A stretch of DNA of 64,000 nucleotides, from the NCBI GenBank assembly GCA_019637795.1, contig JAHBUY010000008.1, forward strand, positions 62,001-126,000. The letters run 5' to 3'. The first letter of the stretch is position 1, and each line of letters starts with the position of its first letter. The notes beneath the pieces were generated by a model. That model had not been told where the DNA came from, searched no databases, and worked only from the letters and a program-made list of their open reading frames with translations. Of the stretch, positions 1 to 10,189 are shown one piece after another. The stretch comes from a bacterium (GTDB taxonomy: Bacteria; Desulfobacterota; Binatia; HRBIN30; CADEER01). A program made the position numbers and the translations under genes.

Positions 1-171
1 CTGCTGTGGTCGACCGACTATCCGCACACCGGCACCGACTGGCCGAACAGCCGGGTCACCATCGCCCGCCAGTTCCGCGGCCTGCCGGCGGCCGAGGTGC
101 GGCGGATGCTGCACGACAACTGCCGCGCCCTGTACCGCCTCGACCACGTTCCCGAGCGCTGGCCGGGCTGA
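1..171 (+). CDS. Amidohydrolase-2 family hydrolase, C-terminal fragment
   Basis: Only the last 56 codons are in the window; the frame is open from base 1 and stops with TGA at 169-171. The peptide contains STDYPHTGTDWPNS and, near the end, VRRMLHDNCRALYRL. This matches the C-terminal signature of metal-dependent amidohydrolase 2 (ACMSD/TIM-barrel) enzymes: an S-D-[YF]-P-H active-site aspartate segment and a terminal 'M-L-x-x-N-A-x-x-L-Y' helix. Such proteins hydrolyse or decarboxylate small organic acids; the substrate cannot be deduced. The SDR starts 3 bp after the stop, so the two are probably co-transcribed in a catabolic operon. Confidence 0.75.
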   Translation: MLWSTDYPHTGTDWPNSRVTIARQFRGLPAAEVRRMLHDNCRALYRLDHVPERWPG

Positions 172-174
172 GCG

Positions 175-963
175 ATGACGGCGACGCGCCTGGGCGGCAG
201 GGTCGCCATCGTCACCGGCGCCGGTTCCGGCATCGGCCGCGCCATCGCCGAGCGCCTGGCGCGAGAGGGCGGCGCGGTGGTCGCGGCGGGCCGGCGCGTG
301 GCCCGTCTCGAGGAGACGGTGGCGGCCATCGCCGCCGCCGGCGGCCGCGCTCTGGCGGTCGCCTGCGACGTCGCCGACCCCGGCCAGGTGGAGGCGCTGG
401 TCGACGCCGCCCGCGCCGCGTTCGGCGGCGTCGACGTGCTGGTCAACAATGCCGTGACCGCGCGGCCGGACGCGCCGGTCGCCGAGCGGGTCGCCGAGCT
501 CGATCCCCGCTGGTGGGCGGCGACTCTGGACGTCAGCCTCACCGGCGCGTTCCTCTGCGCCCGGGTGGCGGTCGGCGCCATGCTGGCGCGCGGCGGCGGC
601 AGTATCGTCAACATCGCCTCGACCTCCGGCGTCGCCGGCAACTGGAATCAGAGCGCCTACGTCGCCGCCAAGCACGGCCTGGTCGGCCTGACGCGCGCCA
701 TCGCGCTCGACTACGCGGGGCAGGGGATTCGCGCCAACGCCGTCTGTCCCGGCTTCATCGAGACCGAGCGCTCGCTGGGGTTCTCGCGCCACAACCGCGG
801 CGACGACTGGCGGGCACGCAAGCTGGCGGAGATCCCGCTCGGCCGTTTCGGGCGGCCCGACGAGGTCGCGGCGCTGGTCGCCTTCCTGGCCTCGGACGAG
901 GCCGGCTACATCAGCGGCGCCGTCATTCCCGTCGACGGCGGCAGCGCGGCGCGCCGCGGCTGA
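175..963 (+). CDS. SDR family NAD(P)-dependent oxidoreductase
   Basis: A 262-residue classical short-chain dehydrogenase/reductase of full family length. The Rossmann motif TGAGSGIG is at residues 14-21, the NNA motif at 91-93, the catalytic Ser at about 149-151, and Tyr162-x3-Lys166 in the AYVAAK segment. The C-terminal GAVIPVDGG is typical of FabG-like members. The Asn usually seen in the 'N-x-T-G' helix is Ser here (DVSLTG). It probably oxidises or reduces a hydroxy/keto group of a small carboxylate or CoA ester in the cytoplasm. The ATG lies 3 bp downstream of the amidohydrolase stop, which supports a shared operon. The substrate is unknown. Confidence 0.9.
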   Translation: MTATRLGGRVAIVTGAGSGIGRAIAERLAREGGAVVAAGRRVARLEETVAAIAAAGGRALAVACDVADPGQVEALVDAARAAFGGVDVLVNNAVTARPDAPVAERVAELDPRWWAATLDVSLTGAFLCARVAVGAMLARGGGSIVNIASTSGVAGNWNQSAYVAAKHGLVGLTRAIALDYAGQGIRANAVCPGFIETERSLGFSRHNRGDDWRARKLAEIPLGRFGRPDEVAALVAFLASDEAGYISGAVIPVDGGSAARRG

Positions 964-1230
964 GGCCGGCGCGCATCTGATTCGACGCTAGCCAGGTTGT
1001 GGTCGCGGATTGCAGACGCGGCAAATACCTGGCAGCGTGCCGCCGGCGCAGCGGACGCAGGGGCGAGATGACGCAGCCGCGAGGACTTCCGGGGAGAATG
1101 TGGGCAGCCACCGCCGCGCCCGTGCCCTGCCGGAATCAATCGCCGGCGCTGCCGACGCACCAGGGACTGGCGGGCTGGCGCGGCGCCGGCGCATCTGGTT
1201 GGCGCCCCCCGGCGCGGCTATAGGCTCGAG

Positions 1231-4020
1231 GTGCGGCGCGACGGCTCACAGCGGCATGCGGGGACGGCCCGCCATGGCGCCGGGCGCGCTGCCGCAGAGT
1301 CGTCGCCCTGGCGGGTCCTGCTGATCGAGGACAGCGAGCACGACGCCGAGCTGATCGTGCACGCGCTGCAGCGCGTGCACGCGGTGCGCTGGCAGCGGGT
1401 GGACACCGCGGCAGCGCTGCGGGCGGCGCTGGCCGACGCCTGGGATCTCGTCACCTGCGACTGGCAGATGCCGGGACTCGGCGGCCTGGCGGCTCTGCCG
1501 CTGGTGCGCGCCGCCGGCGTCGAGGCCCCCGTCGTCGTCGTCTCGGGCGAGGTCGACGACGAGGTGACCCGCCTGGCGTTGGGAGCCGGAGCCGATGACG
1601 TCATCAGCAAGCGGGACCTCCCCCGGCTGGCGCCGGTGGTCGAGCGCGAGCTGGACGCCGCCGCGGAGCGCCGCGAGCGGACGCGCCTGTTCGACGCGGT
1701 CTTCGACCACAGCCTGAGCTGCCTGGTGCTCCTCGACTCCCAGTTCAATTTCGTGCGCGTCAACGCCGCGTATGCCGAGGCCTGCCATCGTCCGCTCGCC
1801 GACTTCGCCGGGCGCAACCATTTCGAGCTCTTTCCCTCCGATGCGCGAGCGATCTTCGAGGAGGTGCTGCGAACGAAGCGGCCGTTCGAGGTGAAGGCGC
1901 GGTCGTTCTCGTTTCCCGACCAGCCGGAGCGCGGCGAGACCTACTGGGACTGGACGCTGGTGCCGATCCTCGATGCGGGCGGCGCGGTCGAGCTGCTCCT
2001 CTTCTCGCTGCACGACGTCACCGAGCACGTCCGCACCGGGCGCGCCCTGCAGGTGGGCGAGCAGCGCTTTCGCGCCCTCATCGAACAGTCGCTGGATCTG
2101 ATCGCGATCGTCGATGCGAAGGGCATCTACCGCTACGTCAACCCGGCCCACGAGGCGGTCTGTGGCTTCCGGCCCGACCAGATGGTGGGGATGAGCGCCT
2201 TCGCGCTGATCCATCCCGAGGACGCGAAGGTGCTGGTGGAGCGCTTCCGCAGCGCGGTCGCCGGCGGCGGCAAGAGCGCGCCCATCGAGTACCGCTTGCA
2301 GAGCCGGGGCGGCGGCTGGCGCTTCATCGAAGGGGTGGCGCTCAACCTGGTGGACGATCCCGGCGTCGGCGGGGTGCTGGTGAGCGGGCGCGACGTCACC
2401 GAGCGGCGGCGCGCCGAGGACGAGCTGCGGGCTCGCGGCGAGCGCCTCAAGCTCACCCTGCGCGTCGCCAACATCGCGGCGTTCACCCAGGACCGCGACT
2501 TCCGCTACACCTGGATGCAGCATCCGCAGCTCGGCTTCCGGGTCGAGGACGTGCTCGGGCACACCGACGAGGAGCTGCTGGTCGGCAGGGACATCACGGC
2601 CCTGGTGGCGCTGAAGCGCCAGGTCATGGCCACCGGCGTCGGCGCGCGGCAGGAATTCGCGATCGATGACGGCGGCCGGCCGGCGCACTTCGACGTCATC
2701 CTGGAGCCGCTGCGCGATGCGGCCGGGGCGATCGCCGGGCTGAGCGGCGCCTCGTTCGACATCACGGCCCACAAGCGGACGGAGCAGGCGCTTCGCGCGC
2801 ACGCCCTACGGCTGGAGATCGTCCAGGGCGTCTACCGCGCCATCCTCGGCGCCGGCCCGGTGGGCGACGTCGTCGGCGCCGCCCTGCCGCGGATGCGGCA
2901 GTTGGTGCCGTGCGACATCGCCTTCGTGCTGCTCGCCGACCCGGCCGCCGGCGTGGCGCGGCTGATCGGGGCCGAAGCCGACTCGGTCGAACGCTTCCGC
3001 GACCTGCAGGTCGTGCCACTCAGCGACTTCCCGACCCTCGACATGCTGGTGGCGCAGTCGGAGATCTACGTCGCCGATCTCCACGCGGTCCGACCGCGCT
3101 CGCGCTTCGTGCGGCGCGCGGTCGAGGCGGGGGCGCGCACGCTGCTCACCGAAGCGCTGGTGGCCGATCGGGAGCTGCTCGGCGCGCTGACGCTGTTCGC
3201 TTCCACGCCCGACGCCCATACGGCGGAGCATCGCGCCATCGCCCGCGAGGTCGCCGACCAGCTCGCGGTGGCGATCGACCGCGCCCGCCTGCACGAGCGG
3301 CTCGAGCGACGGGTGCGCGAGCGCACCGCCGATCTGGAGCGGGCGAATCGCGACCTCGACAGCTTCACCTATTCGGTCTCGCACGATCTGCGGGCGCCGC
3401 TGCGCCGCATCGAAGGCTTCAGCCGCGCCCTGCTCGAGGACTACGGCGCGGGCCTGGCGGTGGAGGCGCGCCGCTACGTCGACGCGATCGTCCAGGGCAG
3501 CACCCGCATGGGGCAGTTGATCGAGGATCTTCTGCGCCTGGCCCGGCTGGCGCAGCACGAGCTGGTGCGCGAGCGCGTCGACCTGACCGCGCTCGCCCTC
3601 GCCATTCGCGGCGAGCTCCATGCCACCGATCCACGCCGCCAGGTGGTGTGGACGATCGCCCCCGGCGTCGTCGTCGACGGCGACGCGCGGCTGTTGCGCG
3701 TGCTGCTCGAGAACCTGCTCGGCAACGCGTGGAAGTTCACCGGCGGTCGCGCCGTCGCCCACATCGAGCTCGGCGTCGAGGCGCGTCCGGACGGGCCGGT
3801 CTACTTCGTGCGCGACGACGGCGCCGGCTTCGACATGGCGTACGCGGAGCGGCTGTTCGGCGTCTTCCAGCGCTTGCACAGCGAGACCGAGTTCGAGGGT
3901 ACCGGCATCGGGCTGGCCACCGTGCAGCGCATCGTCCACGGCCACGGCGGCGCGATCTGGGGAGAGGCTGCCATCGATCGGGGCGCCACCTTCTACTTCA
4001 CCCTCGGCGGCGCCGCCTGA
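1231..4020 (+). CDS. Hybrid sensor histidine kinase: REC-PAS-PAS-PAS-GAF-HisKA-HATPase
   Basis: A 929-residue soluble kinase. An N-terminal receiver domain (about 28-145) has acidic residues ED33-34, phospho-acceptor Asp77 in CDWQMPG and Lys127. Three PAS segments follow (about 150-270, 275-400, 405-520), the second and third ending in 'D-V/I-T-E/A-x-x-x-x-E' linkers. A GAF domain (about 535-690) is followed by HisKA with H718 in SVSHDLRAPLRR and HATPase_c with N832, DDGAGF and GTGIGLA. The C-terminal part resembles bacteriophytochrome-type kinases, but no bilin-binding Cys was identified. No transmembrane segment is seen. The GTG start fits the receiver domain; no ATG is available upstream of it. 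No partner regulator is adjacent, and prfC is convergent 20 bp downstream. Confidence 0.9.
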   Translation: MRRDGSQRHAGTARHGAGRAAAESSPWRVLLIEDSEHDAELIVHALQRVHAVRWQRVDTAAALRAALADAWDLVTCDWQMPGLGGLAALPLVRAAGVEAPVVVVSGEVDDEVTRLALGAGADDVISKRDLPRLAPVVERELDAAAERRERTRLFDAVFDHSLSCLVLLDSQFNFVRVNAAYAEACHRPLADFAGRNHFELFPSDARAIFEEVLRTKRPFEVKARSFSFPDQPERGETYWDWTLVPILDAGGAVELLLFSLHDVTEHVRTGRALQVGEQRFRALIEQSLDLIAIVDAKGIYRYVNPAHEAVCGFRPDQMVGMSAFALIHPEDAKVLVERFRSAVAGGGKSAPIEYRLQSRGGGWRFIEGVALNLVDDPGVGGVLVSGRDVTERRRAEDELRARGERLKLTLRVANIAAFTQDRDFRYTWMQHPQLGFRVEDVLGHTDEELLVGRDITALVALKRQVMATGVGARQEFAIDDGGRPAHFDVILEPLRDAAGAIAGLSGASFDITAHKRTEQALRAHALRLEIVQGVYRAILGAGPVGDVVGAALPRMRQLVPCDIAFVLLADPAAGVARLIGAEADSVERFRDLQVVPLSDFPTLDMLVAQSEIYVADLHAVRPRSRFVRRAVEAGARTLLTEALVADRELLGALTLFASTPDAHTAEHRAIAREVADQLAVAIDRARLHERLERRVRERTADLERANRDLDSFTYSVSHDLRAPLRRIEGFSRALLEDYGAGLAVEARRYVDAIVQGSTRMGQLIEDLLRLARLAQHELVRERVDLTALALAIRGELHATDPRRQVVWTIAPGVVVDGDARLLRVLLENLLGNAWKFTGGRAVAHIELGVEARPDGPVYFVRDDGAGFDMAYAERLFGVFQRLHSETEFEGTGIGLATVQRIVHGHGGAIWGEAAIDRGATFYFTLGGAA

Positions 4021-4040
4021 GCGGAACCCCGGGCTCCGCG

Positions 4041-5657
<1,617 letters not shown>

Positions 5658-5801
5658 AGCCTCCCTGAATGCCCCGCCCGTCCTGCCGACGCAAGGCACC
5701 GGGGTGGGGTGGGCGTACGCGGCGGTCGGACGCCGCGTCCAGCAGGGCGATTTGCGATAGCGCCTGCCTCCGTCGTAGTGTCCGCGAGGAGGGGACGGCC
5801 G

Positions 5802-7346
5802 ATGATGCGACGGGGCCTCGGCTTGGCCATGCTGGCGCTGGCGGCGGCAGGGTGCGGTGATGGCGATTCGCCGCGCCCGGTGCCGACGCCCACCGCGTCG
5901 GCCACCCGGACCGCGATCCCGACGGCGACGACCGCGGCGCCCACCGCCAGCGATACCCCGGTGCCCCTGTCGACCGCGTCGCCCCAGCCGTCGACGCCAC
6001 CCGCCTCGCCGACCGCGACCCCGCCCGCCTCGCCGACGGAGACGCCGCCCCCGACCCCGACCGCGACGCCGCTGGACACCGCGACGCCGACGCCGAGCGC
6101 GACTCCGGCGCCGCCGCAACTCCTGTTCTTCGGCGTCGCTCGCGCCGACGATCTGGTGCAGGCACCGGACGGCGTCGACGAGGCGGGACGGCCGATCTAC
6201 GCGCGCGCCCAGGGGCAGGGGATGACCCTGGTGGTCGAGGCGCGGCGCGGCCAGGTGCGCCTCTCCAACCAGGCCTATGACCCGGTGAACTTCGCGCCCG
6301 GGGTCGAGATCATCGCCTCGCGGCCGCTCGGCGATGGCAGCCCGGCGGTCTGCGATTACGATCCGCCGCTCATCGGCGGCATCCCGGCGGTCGAGCCGCT
6401 GGAGTTCCGCGACGATCCGATGGTGCGCGACGCGATCGCGGATCTCGGCTGCCGATTCAATGATGGCGCCGGCGCGCCGCTCGGCCGCGTCGGCAACAAC
6501 AACGCCTGCACGCGGGACGCGGGCGCGCTGTTCAACTTCGTCGATCCGCTCACCGAGCTGCAGTACTGTCTGCCGATCGCCAAGGCCTGGGCCTTCCCGG
6601 TGGGCGACACGATCGTCGCGGCGCGGGTGCGGGATGCCGGCGGTTCCCTCAGCGAGGTGCGCGAGATCGTCATCCGGGTCGCCGGCGACCAGCCCTTCGA
6701 TTGCAACACCGGCCTCGGCGAACGCGCCTTCACGGTGCGCACGCCGGCGAGCGAGCTCGACGCCGACGGATTCGGAAAGATCAGCACCGACGCCTGGCTG
6801 ACGGCTTCCCTGCGGCTCTGCGCCGGGCCCGACCTGGGCGACGGCACGCACGCGCTGACGCTGCGCGAGAACGCCATTCTCGGCATTCCGCTCACCGACG
6901 GCGGGGTGCTGTGCACCCAGCTCCGCTCGCGCGGCAGCGCCGGGGTGCTCGACTGCGGCAGCACGCTGCCGCAGGACGTGTACGCCACCGCGGATCAGGG
7001 AACGGGCCACATCTCCGTCGACACCGGCCTCGGCGTGCCCGCCGGCACCGGCTCGGCATCCCTGCGCCTGCCGATCGCGTTCCGCGTCCTGCCGAGCGGT
7101 GCTGCCCCGACCGACTGCCTGACCACCAGCTTCGGCAGCGTCATCGCCGGCGCTGTCACCACCGCGGGCGCCACCGCGGAGGTGCTCGACGCGGAGGGGG
7201 CCACGGTGGCCTCCCTGGCGCGCAACGGCGCGCCGTTCTCCTGCGACGAATGGGTCACGGGGGGAGCTCCGGTGCTGGTGCTGCCGCTGCCGATGACCGA
7301 TCCCGTGGCCGGCGCGGTCGCTACGGCTCTGGTGCTCGCGGACTGA
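5802..7346 (+). CDS. Secreted lipoprotein with long Pro/Thr-rich linker, function unknown
   Basis: A 514-residue exported protein. Residues 1-17 are a lipoprotein signal with lipobox LAAAGC (Cys18). Residues about 27-107 are almost entirely Pro, Thr, Ala and Ser in TPTA/PTAT-like units, a flexible cell-surface spacer. The rest (about 108-514) is a soluble domain rich in beta-type sequence with several cysteines (CDYDPP, GCRFND, YCLPIAKAW, CAGPD), probably disulfide-bonded outside the cytoplasm. No enzyme motif was recognised. The ATG-ATG start has GAGGAGGGG about 8 bp upstream. It is divergent from prfC across about 145 bp and is probably monocistronic. The MITE lies 93 bp downstream. Confidence 0.75.
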   Translation: MMRRGLGLAMLALAAAGCGDGDSPRPVPTPTASATRTAIPTATTAAPTASDTPVPLSTASPQPSTPPASPTATPPASPTETPPPTPTATPLDTATPTPSATPAPPQLLFFGVARADDLVQAPDGVDEAGRPIYARAQGQGMTLVVEARRGQVRLSNQAYDPVNFAPGVEIIASRPLGDGSPAVCDYDPPLIGGIPAVEPLEFRDDPMVRDAIADLGCRFNDGAGAPLGRVGNNNACTRDAGALFNFVDPLTELQYCLPIAKAWAFPVGDTIVAARVRDAGGSLSEVREIVIRVAGDQPFDCNTGLGERAFTVRTPASELDADGFGKISTDAWLTASLRLCAGPDLGDGTHALTLRENAILGIPLTDGGVLCTQLRSRGSAGVLDCGSTLPQDVYATADQGTGHISVDTGLGVPAGTGSASLRLPIAFRVLPSGAAPTDCLTTSFGSVIAGAVTTAGATAEVLDAEGATVASLARNGAPFSCDEWVTGGAPVLVLPLPMTDPVAGAVATALVLAD

Positions 7347-7439
7347 CCCGGGCTCCGCTGCGTCGGCGCCGGTCGCGTGGAGCGCCCGTGCTCCGGGGGA
7401 CGCCCACGCCGGCCGGGACGACGTGGCGCGCCGCTGGAT

Positions 7440-7605
7440 CTAGTGTCCCGCGTTGGAAGTTCGTTGCCTATTTCGGCAAGCAATCGGCGCCCCTGGCAAG
7501 GCGTCCCGACGCAGGAATATCGGGAATATTCCAAGGAGGGGCAACGCAGCCAGGGGCGTCGAGGGCCGGCGAAATAGGTGACGAACTTCCGACTCGGGAC
7601 ACTAG
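7440..7605. mobile_element. MITE-like palindromic element, copy 1
   Basis: A non-coding element of 164 bp between TAGTGTCCCG and CGGGACACTA, bounded on each side by CTAG (166 bp with the outer C and G). The outer 24 bp at each end are inverted repeats with two mismatches, and the complementarity continues inward with interruptions, so the whole element can fold into a long hairpin. The centre holds GGAATATCGGGAATATTCC. A second copy of identical length at 24810-24975 differs at only five positions. It encodes no protein. The CTAG at both ends is compatible with a 4-bp (CTAG) or 2-bp (TA) target duplication; the parental transposase is not in the window. Confidence 0.85.
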
Positions 7606-7625
7606 CCTCGAGACGACAAAACACC

Positions 7626-7776
7626 TTCACCACGGAGGCATGGAGACACGGAGGGTGCAGCGTGGGAATGGCGGGTGGGCGCGATCCCCAATGGCCATTG
7701 CTGATGGCGTTGGGGATCGCGCCCCCGAACCCTCTCTTGTCCAGGGTACTCCGTGTCTCCGTGCCTCCGTGGTGAA
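7626..7776. repeat. Nested inverted repeat of the CACGGAGGCACGGAGACACGG type
   Basis: Outer 28-bp arms at 7626-7653 and 7749-7776 (beginning TTCACCACGGAGGCA) are inverted copies with a single mismatch. A second perfect inverted pair of 15 bp lies inside, at 7677-7691 and 7710-7724 (GGGCGCGATCCCCAA). Read as protein, the arms give the TEARRHG/SPRRHGDTE strings seen as spurious ORFs in many bacterial genomes, so this is a known style of dispersed repeat. It starts 21 bp after MITE copy 1 and fills the gap to the Mla operon's last gene, whose transcript it could terminate. Confidence 0.75.
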
Positions 7777-7801
7777 ATCGTTTTCGTCACATCGAGCAAG
7801 G

Positions 7802-8404
7802 CTAGGGTGCCGCCGCCGGCGCCGATTGCATCGCCGCCGCGATCGCCTCACTGAGCTCGGCGATCAACTCGCTCAGCGCGGCGGCGTTCGCGTCGGGCGT
7901 GCCGCCGGGCCGCGTGTAGTCGAAGATCCGCGCCGCCACCGTCGCGTCGTGGCGGTCGCGCACCACCCACCGACCGGAGAGTTCCAGGCTGCCATCGGCC
8001 TGCTGCTCGAAGCGGGTCGCCGCCACGCTGACGCTGAAGTCCAGCTTCTCGGTGCTGTACCAGGGGAACGTCACGATCCGCTCCGGACCCATGAGCTGCA
8101 CCAGGTTCGCCCCCAGGGCGCGCTGGAAGTTGGTTCGCAGCGATTCCGCCCAGCGCGCCTCCGGATCGTAGACGATCTGGTTGGCGTCGACCCGGCGCGC
8201 CATCTCCGGCCGATCGAGATAGCTCGGCAGACTGAGCGGGCCGAGGCCGATCACGATCGGGGCGGTGGCGCCGGTGTGCGGCGCCACGGCGTTGAGGATG
8301 AAGAAGCGGGGCGCGATGGTGCGCGGCGCCATGATGAGGCCACAGCCGGCGAGCGCGAGCGCCAGCAGGGCGGCGAGGAGGGGAACGGCGGCGCGGCGAC
8401 TCAT
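7802..8404 (-). CDS. PqiC/ABC-transport auxiliary lipoprotein of a Mla/Pqi operon
   Basis: A 200-residue lipoprotein with signal and lipobox ending LALAG-C21. The mature part (RFFILNAVAP..., ...PIVIGLGPLSLPSYLDRPEMARR, YDPEARWAESLRTNFQRALGANL) is typical of the PqiC/DUF330 family: outer-membrane lipoproteins that accompany MCE-domain lipid transporters. It is the last gene of the minus-strand operon and its ATG overlaps the TGA of the MCE gene by 4 bp. It probably forms the outer-membrane end of the lipid conduit. The role is inferred from family and operon position. Confidence 0.85.
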   Translation of the reverse strand: MSRRAAVPLLAALLALALAGCGLIMAPRTIAPRFFILNAVAPHTGATAPIVIGLGPLSLPSYLDRPEMARRVDANQIVYDPEARWAESLRTNFQRALGANLVQLMGPERIVTFPWYSTEKLDFSVSVAATRFEQQADGSLELSGRWVVRDRHDATVAARIFDYTRPGGTPDANAAALSELIAELSEAIAAAMQSAPAAAP

Positions 8405-9366
8405 GGCGTGCTCTCCTGCTGTTGCGAGCGGCCGTAGAGCAGGGCGCTCGGGTTGCGCTCCAGGTAGTCGGCGAACAGCCGCAGCGCGTCGGCCGCCTGA
8501 CTGATGGCGTTGAGCGACTGGCGCAGGTCGTGGTCCAGTGGCGAGCCCGGCTGGATCAGCGTCGTCGCGGTGCTGGCGGTCTTCTCCACGGTGTCCATGG
8601 CGCGCTGGGCGCCGACCAGGGTCTGCGTCAGCTCGCTGCTGAGCGGCTCGACCTGGCGGTCGACGCGGCGCAGCAGCGCGTTGGCGCTGTCGATCGCGCC
8701 GTTGAGGTTCTTCACCGTGCCGGGGAGCTGATCGATGGCGCCGCGCAGCGACGGGTCGTTGATCAGTTGGCTCAGCCCGGCGAGGGCGCGGTTGGCCTCG
8801 TCCACCATGCCCTTGAAGTCGATCGTGCGCAGCTCGTTGATGATCTCGCGCGCCTGCGTCGAGGCCTGTTCGAGCGTCGTCGGGATGGTCGGAATCTCCG
8901 GCGGGTCGGATGGTTGCTTCTCGACCCACCTCGCCTCGGTGTCGGGGAAGAAGTCGAGCTGGATGAAGAGCAGGCCGGTGAGCAGGCTCTGCGACTGCAA
9001 CTGGGCGCGCAGGCCGCGGTTGATCAGCTCTTCGCGTGCCTCGGGATCGGGGAAGTGGATGTTGCGGCCCTCGGTGACGATCTTGCTCGGGTCGAGCACC
9101 ACGTAGACCGGGATGCGCGCCTCCGGGCCGCGCTCCCCGGCCCGGAGGACGAGCTGGATGTTGGTCACCGAGCCGATGTCGACGCCCTTGAACTTCACCG
9201 GCGCGCCGACGCTGAGCCCGTCGACCGAGCCGGGGAAGTACATCACGGCGTCGATCGTGCGGCGGAAGAGCTTGCCGGAGCCGAACACCAGGACGCCGGC
9301 GACGGCGAGGATCAGGGCGCCGAGCACGAACAGGCCGACGATGGCCGGGTTGGCTTTCTTACCCAT
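8401..9366 (-). CDS. mlaD: MCE-domain substrate-binding protein (MlaD family)
   Basis: A 321-residue inner-membrane-anchored periplasmic protein. One N-terminal TM helix (about 9-30) is followed by a single MCE domain (about 38-115) with the typical YFPGSVDGLSVGAPVKFKGVDIGSV. A long helical C-terminal region (about 150-310) has residues such as LINDPSLRGAIDQL and HDLRQSLNAIS. This is longer than E. coli MlaD (183) and fits the needle-like YebT/PqiB or actinobacterial Mce arrangement with a helical barrel. It binds phospholipid or another hydrophobic ligand between MlaE/F and the outer-membrane lipoprotein. It overlaps mlaF by 8 bp and the PqiC gene by 4 bp. Confidence 0.9.
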   Translation of the reverse strand: MGKKANPAIVGLFVLGALILAVAGVLVFGSGKLFRRTIDAVMYFPGSVDGLSVGAPVKFKGVDIGSVTNIQLVLRAGERGPEARIPVYVVLDPSKIVTEGRNIHFPDPEAREELINRGLRAQLQSQSLLTGLLFIQLDFFPDTEARWVEKQPSDPPEIPTIPTTLEQASTQAREIINELRTIDFKGMVDEANRALAGLSQLINDPSLRGAIDQLPGTVKNLNGAIDSANALLRRVDRQVEPLSSELTQTLVGAQRAMDTVEKTASTATTLIQPGSPLDHDLRQSLNAISQAADALRLFADYLERNPSALLYGRSQQQESTP

Positions 9367-10189
9367 GGGGCGGCGCCTCCGTCTGCTCGGCCTCTTCGGC
9401 GCCGCGCGTCAGGAAGCGGCGCACGGCGGGTTGATCGGAATGGTCGCGCAGCTCCTTCGGGTCGCCGTGCGCGATCGCGGTGCGCGTCTCGACGTCGAGG
9501 AAGATGCTGTTGTTGCCGATGGTGAAGATGCTCGCCAGCTCGTGCGTGACCACGACGATGGTGGCGCCGAGGCTGTCGCGCAGCTCGAGGATGAGGTCGT
9601 CGAGCAGGCGCGAGCTGATGGGATCCAGTCCCGCCGAGGGCTCGTCGAAGAACAGGATGTCGGGGTCGAGCGCCATGGCGCGCGCCAGCCCGGCGCGCTT
9701 CTGCATGCCGCCGCTGATCTGCGAGGGGAAGAAATCCTCGAACCCCTTGAGGCCGACCAGCGCCAGCTTGAGCGACGCCACCTCGCGGATCTCGGCCGGC
9801 GAGAGGTCGGTGAACTCGCCGAGCGGCAGGGCGATGTTCTCGGCCAGCGTCATCGAGCTGAACAGCGCGCCGCTCTGGTAGAGGATGCCGAGGCGGCGGA
9901 GCATCCGCTCGCGCTCGTGCGGCGGCGCGGCGGTGAAGCTGACGCCGTCGTACAGGATCTCGCCCTTGGCCGGCTCGATCAGGCCGATGAGATGGCGGAG
10001 CAGGGTGCTCTTTCCGCAGCCGCTGCCGCCCATGATGATGAAGATGTCGCCCGGGGCGACGACGAAGTCGAGGTCGCGCATCAGCACGAAGCTGCCGAAG
10101 GCCATCGTCAGATCGCGCACCGCGATGCGCGGCTGCGTGCCGACGGCGGCGGCGCGGCCGTCGGGGCCGGTGGCGATGACGTCGCGCAT
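9359..10189 (-). CDS. mlaF: Lipid-transport ABC ATPase (MlaF family)
   Basis: A 276-residue ATPase. Walker A GGSGCGKST is at 54-62, the Q-loop is YQSGALFSSMTLAENIALPL, the signature SQISGGMQKRAGLARA, Walker B ILFFDEPSAGLDP and the H-loop VTHEL. The Q-loop sequence and SGGM-x-K-R signature are diagnostic for the MlaF/Ttg2A group. It powers the MlaE permease. Start MRDVIATG is fixed by a 1-bp overlap with the upstream mlaE stop (translational coupling). The C-terminal tail after residue 260 is Glu-rich and has no domain. Confidence 0.92.
   Translation of the reverse strand: MRDVIATGPDGRAAAVGTQPRIAVRDLTMAFGSFVLMRDLDFVVAPGDIFIIMGGSGCGKSTLLRHLIGLIEPAKGEILYDGVSFTAAPPHERERMLRRLGILYQSGALFSSMTLAENIALPLGEFTDLSPAEIREVASLKLALVGLKGFEDFFPSQISGGMQKRAGLARAMALDPDILFFDEPSAGLDPISSRLLDDLILELRDSLGATIVVVTHELASIFTIGNNSIFLDVETRTAIAHGDPKELRDHSDQPAVRRFLTRGAEEAEQTEAPPHG

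Noticed and set aside
7578-7775. Small ORFs over the inverted repeat (TEARRHG-like peptides)
   Set aside because: These are translations of the repeat arms, known to generate false ORFs.
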